41,162 nt of DNA from a virus, in IMG/VR virus record IMGVR_UViG_3300032053_000175, positions 1-41,162 of that record. One strand, written 5' to 3'. The notes beneath the pieces were generated by a model. That model ran no database searches. It was not told the origin of the DNA and saw nothing but the letters and a program-made list of their open reading frames with translations. This document shows, one piece after another, positions 39,535-41,162 of this stretch (positions within the stretch are counted from its first letter, which is position 1; each line of letters begins with the position of its first letter). The position numbers and the translations under genes are program-made.

Positions 39535-40520
39535 TATAGCAACTCCCACCAAGGTTTTTGATTGCTGGACTTAATAGTTCCACCTGGTATTGTGTAGGTT
39601 CGTTCCTGTTCCGGCTCGGCTTTTATCTCTCCGCCAGGTACAATGTAGGTAAGCTCTTTTGGCACCACTGCCTTGATTGTACCTCCAGGTATTACATACG
39701 AGCGTGTTGCAGGCTTAGATGGTATGTTTGATAGCCCAGGTGCTTTGGGTATCATACCCTTAATCAGTTCTAGGAATTTGCCACCGCCATCAGTTTTTGT
39801 TTTGGCAACGGCTTTTGTAACCTGCTCGGCTATCCTCTTTGCACCATCCTTCACAACCTGCTCAGCAACCTGCTCTGTGCTTTTTTCAACTGAACCACTG
39901 GCTGTAATCAAGCTCATGGAAGGCATCCCAACATTCACATCTACCTCACCGAGACCTATCTCAAGGGTGTACTCGCCAGTATTCCTGTTATATCTATGGA
40001 TTAGACTGGTAACTCTGGTAATGGCTAGTGTTGGGAAAACCTTACCAGAATATGTCTCAAACATAAAGTCATAGTTGGCTAAGGAATACCAATCATCTGT
40101 CCACCCATAACAGACATTGCCACCAGTATATGTAGGTGCGGTAGTATCCTCCCACCAATTGAGCGTGCCATCTGCTCCAGTATTCTGCAAGCCTACCACT
40201 ATGGCGTATTTGGTACTTGCCGCCAGTGTGTATGATGCGGAGAATATAATCTCCCGCCATTCGCTGGTTACATCACTTACAACAAGAGTGTCGGCATTGG
40301 TTGTGCCTGAGCATAAATCTGCTCCAGAAGGTAGGTTACTAACCGTAGCCTTTATACTTACGGTTATTGTGCCTGGGGTATCATATCTGGATAGTTTCAA
40401 CTTGACACTGGAAATACTATAGGATACAGATGTGGTAAATGTCTGTGCCCTCAGATTGTTCGAAGTTATCGTCTCAAAGTAGTCCTCACCAGTATTGTAG
40501 GAATCACGTAGAGTACCCAT
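39534..40520 (-). CDS. Adhesin-like virion protein with three 17-residue C-terminal repeats
   Basis: 328 residues with GAGG 6 bases before ATG, coupled to the hub-like gene. The N-terminal 150 residues form a carbohydrate-binding-like beta sandwich (QTFTTSVSYSISSVKLKLSRY, WREIIFSASYTLAASTKYAIV). A helical coiled coil (VEKSTEQVAEQVVKDGAKR) follows, then three repeats of Y-x-[IV]-P-G-G-x-I-K at 274, 291 and 308, exactly 17 residues apart. A shaft or attachment tag. Confidence 0.7.
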   Translation of the reverse strand: MGTLRDSYNTGEDYFETITSNNLRAQTFTTSVSYSISSVKLKLSRYDTPGTITVSIKATVSNLPSGADLCSGTTNADTLVVSDVTSEWREIIFSASYTLAASTKYAIVVGLQNTGADGTLNWWEDTTAPTYTGGNVCYGWTDDWYSLANYDFMFETYSGKVFPTLAITRVTSLIHRYNRNTGEYTLEIGLGEVDVNVGMPSMSLITASGSVEKSTEQVAEQVVKDGAKRIAEQVTKAVAKTKTDGGGKFLELIKGMIPKAPGLSNIPSKPATRSYVIPGGTIKAVVPKELTYIVPGGEIKAEPEQERTYTIPGGTIKSSNQKPWWELL

Positions 40521-41162
40521 TATAAACCTCTATTATCCTCAACCCGAATCTTGTCATACAATTCTACCCTGCAATCATGTGGGACTACGGTTCTACCTGC
40601 TAGGCTCTCAGATTTTAGCTTGGTCATTATGGCTGAGGCTAGCAGGTCAGCAGTCCCTTGGGATGTAACCCAAGGATATAGGTGAATCTCCGCTACCTCA
40701 TCATAGTTACCAGTGTATGCTCCTGAATCACCGAGGATGGCTGGTGGAAAGGCTGGCCATGGTTCACCATCGTCAAAGCCTGGGTGATTTGCGGCCACAT
40801 AAATCCTGTTGGGCACTACTTCATTCATCCTCTCCATATGCTCAGTGAAAGGATGTCCATCCACACTTGAACTATAGTAGGTTTCATCCACCTCATCGTT
40901 CTCTTGTGGGTAGACCAGCTCCCAGTTGGTAGCTGACTTTTGTCTCAGGTAGCATTTGGTCATGGATATTAGGCTATACAGGAACTCGGCGTAACTGTCC
41001 AAGGTAACCACATTGTTGGTATAGCTGACATTGACGGAAATCTTTGGGTATATGACATCTATTATGCCATCACTGCCACCATCAATGGCAGCTTCGAGGG
41101 TCCAGCCCATTACCGTCTCTATAGCCATTTCAATTAGGTCATAGATGGTGTAATCATTGGAG
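40520..41162 (-). CDS. Tail hub/baseplate-like structural protein, C-terminal part (split by window edge)
   Basis: Continuation of the gene that starts at position 558. Bases 41036-41162 are the duplicated overlap. The internal Met at 41128 is not the real start, because the frame stays open upstream through the join. The C-terminus contains a segment beginning VVPHDCRVELYDKIRVEDN, which resembles the end of phage hub or late-control-type tail proteins where a domain describes a local co-ordinate loop. That likeness is from memory and weak. The stop codon overlaps the ATG of the next late gene (TAATG), so translation is probably coupled. Confidence 0.75.
   Translation of the reverse strand, partial: SNDYTIYDLIEMAIETVMGWTLEAAIDGGSDGIIDVIYPKISVNVSYTNNVVTLDSYAEFLYSLISMTKCYLRQKSATNWELVYPQENDEVDETYYSSSVDGHPFTEHMERMNEVVPNRIYVAANHPGFDDGEPWPAFPPAILGDSGAYTGNYDEVAEIHLYPWVTSQGTADLLASAIMTKLKSESLAGRTVVPHDCRVELYDKIRVEDNRGL
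41036..41162. repeat. Terminal overlap copy 2 (circular contig)
   Basis: Exact duplicate of positions 1-127. Joining position 41035 to position 1 restores one open reading frame of 357 codons on the minus strand, which supports circular closure. It should be removed once before counting genes or genome length. Confidence 0.95.

Overview
The window is the complete genome of an unnamed tailed bacteriophage (Caudoviricetes), assembled as a circle. Bases 1-127 recur exactly at 41036-41162, so the unique circle is about 41,035 bp, and one structural gene is cut by the window ends. The host must be a bacterium: there are TTGACA/TATAAT promoters with 17-18 bp spacers, some with an extended TGn -10, and strong GGAGG ribosome sites. 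The host genus cannot be read from the sequence. AGG, CTA and ATA codons are common and TTG starts are frequent. No integrase, rRNA or tRNA gene was seen.

There are two transcription arms diverging from a control region at about 19.12-19.34 kb. The late arm runs leftward (minus strand) from 19.1 kb through position 1, wraps to 41.0 kb and ends at a hairpin terminator at 36.3 kb. In order it encodes terminase small subunit, small membrane and basic proteins, two fibre-like structural proteins, terminase large subunit, two small hydrophobic proteins, portal, a 2,326-residue giant protein with a zincin motif, scaffold, major capsid protein, then capsid-accessory, lectin-like, hub-like and fibre proteins, and last an adaptor-like protein. 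An internal promoter at 4.82 kb probably boosts scaffold and capsid synthesis. No tape measure or tail-tube protein was recognised, which points to a short-tailed (podovirus-like) or unusual virion. No endolysin was recognised either.

The early arm runs rightward from 19.3 to 36.3 kb. It begins with many tiny, overlapping genes, a striking share of which carry CxxC zinc-knuckle motifs. It continues into replication and recombination: two RecA-like ATPases with atypical Walker A motifs, a Cys-rich Cas4/RecB-like nuclease, an ERCC4-type nuclease with helix-hairpin-helix motifs, two HNH nucleases, an SPPY-type DNA methyltransferase, a family A DNA polymerase with Leu at the position equivalent to E. 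coli 762, YopX-like and MazG-like proteins, a winged/HTH-type regulator and a 47-residue ribbon-helix-helix protein.

The most unusual parts are non-coding. (1) 27,347-27,707 folds on paper into four directly abutting helices plus a possible pseudoknot near the next ribosome site, a candidate large structured RNA. (2) 20,530-21,116 holds four copies of a 17-bp near-palindrome, a promoter, a possible 9-codon leader peptide and four successive hairpins in front of a GC-rich 191-residue gene. The last hairpin strand could instead pair with the start codon region. (3) Related 17-bp sites abut or overlap other phage promoters, and a second motif, AGTGTTATrryTAATA, sits beside both late promoters. 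Together these suggest a small phage-wide regulatory network.
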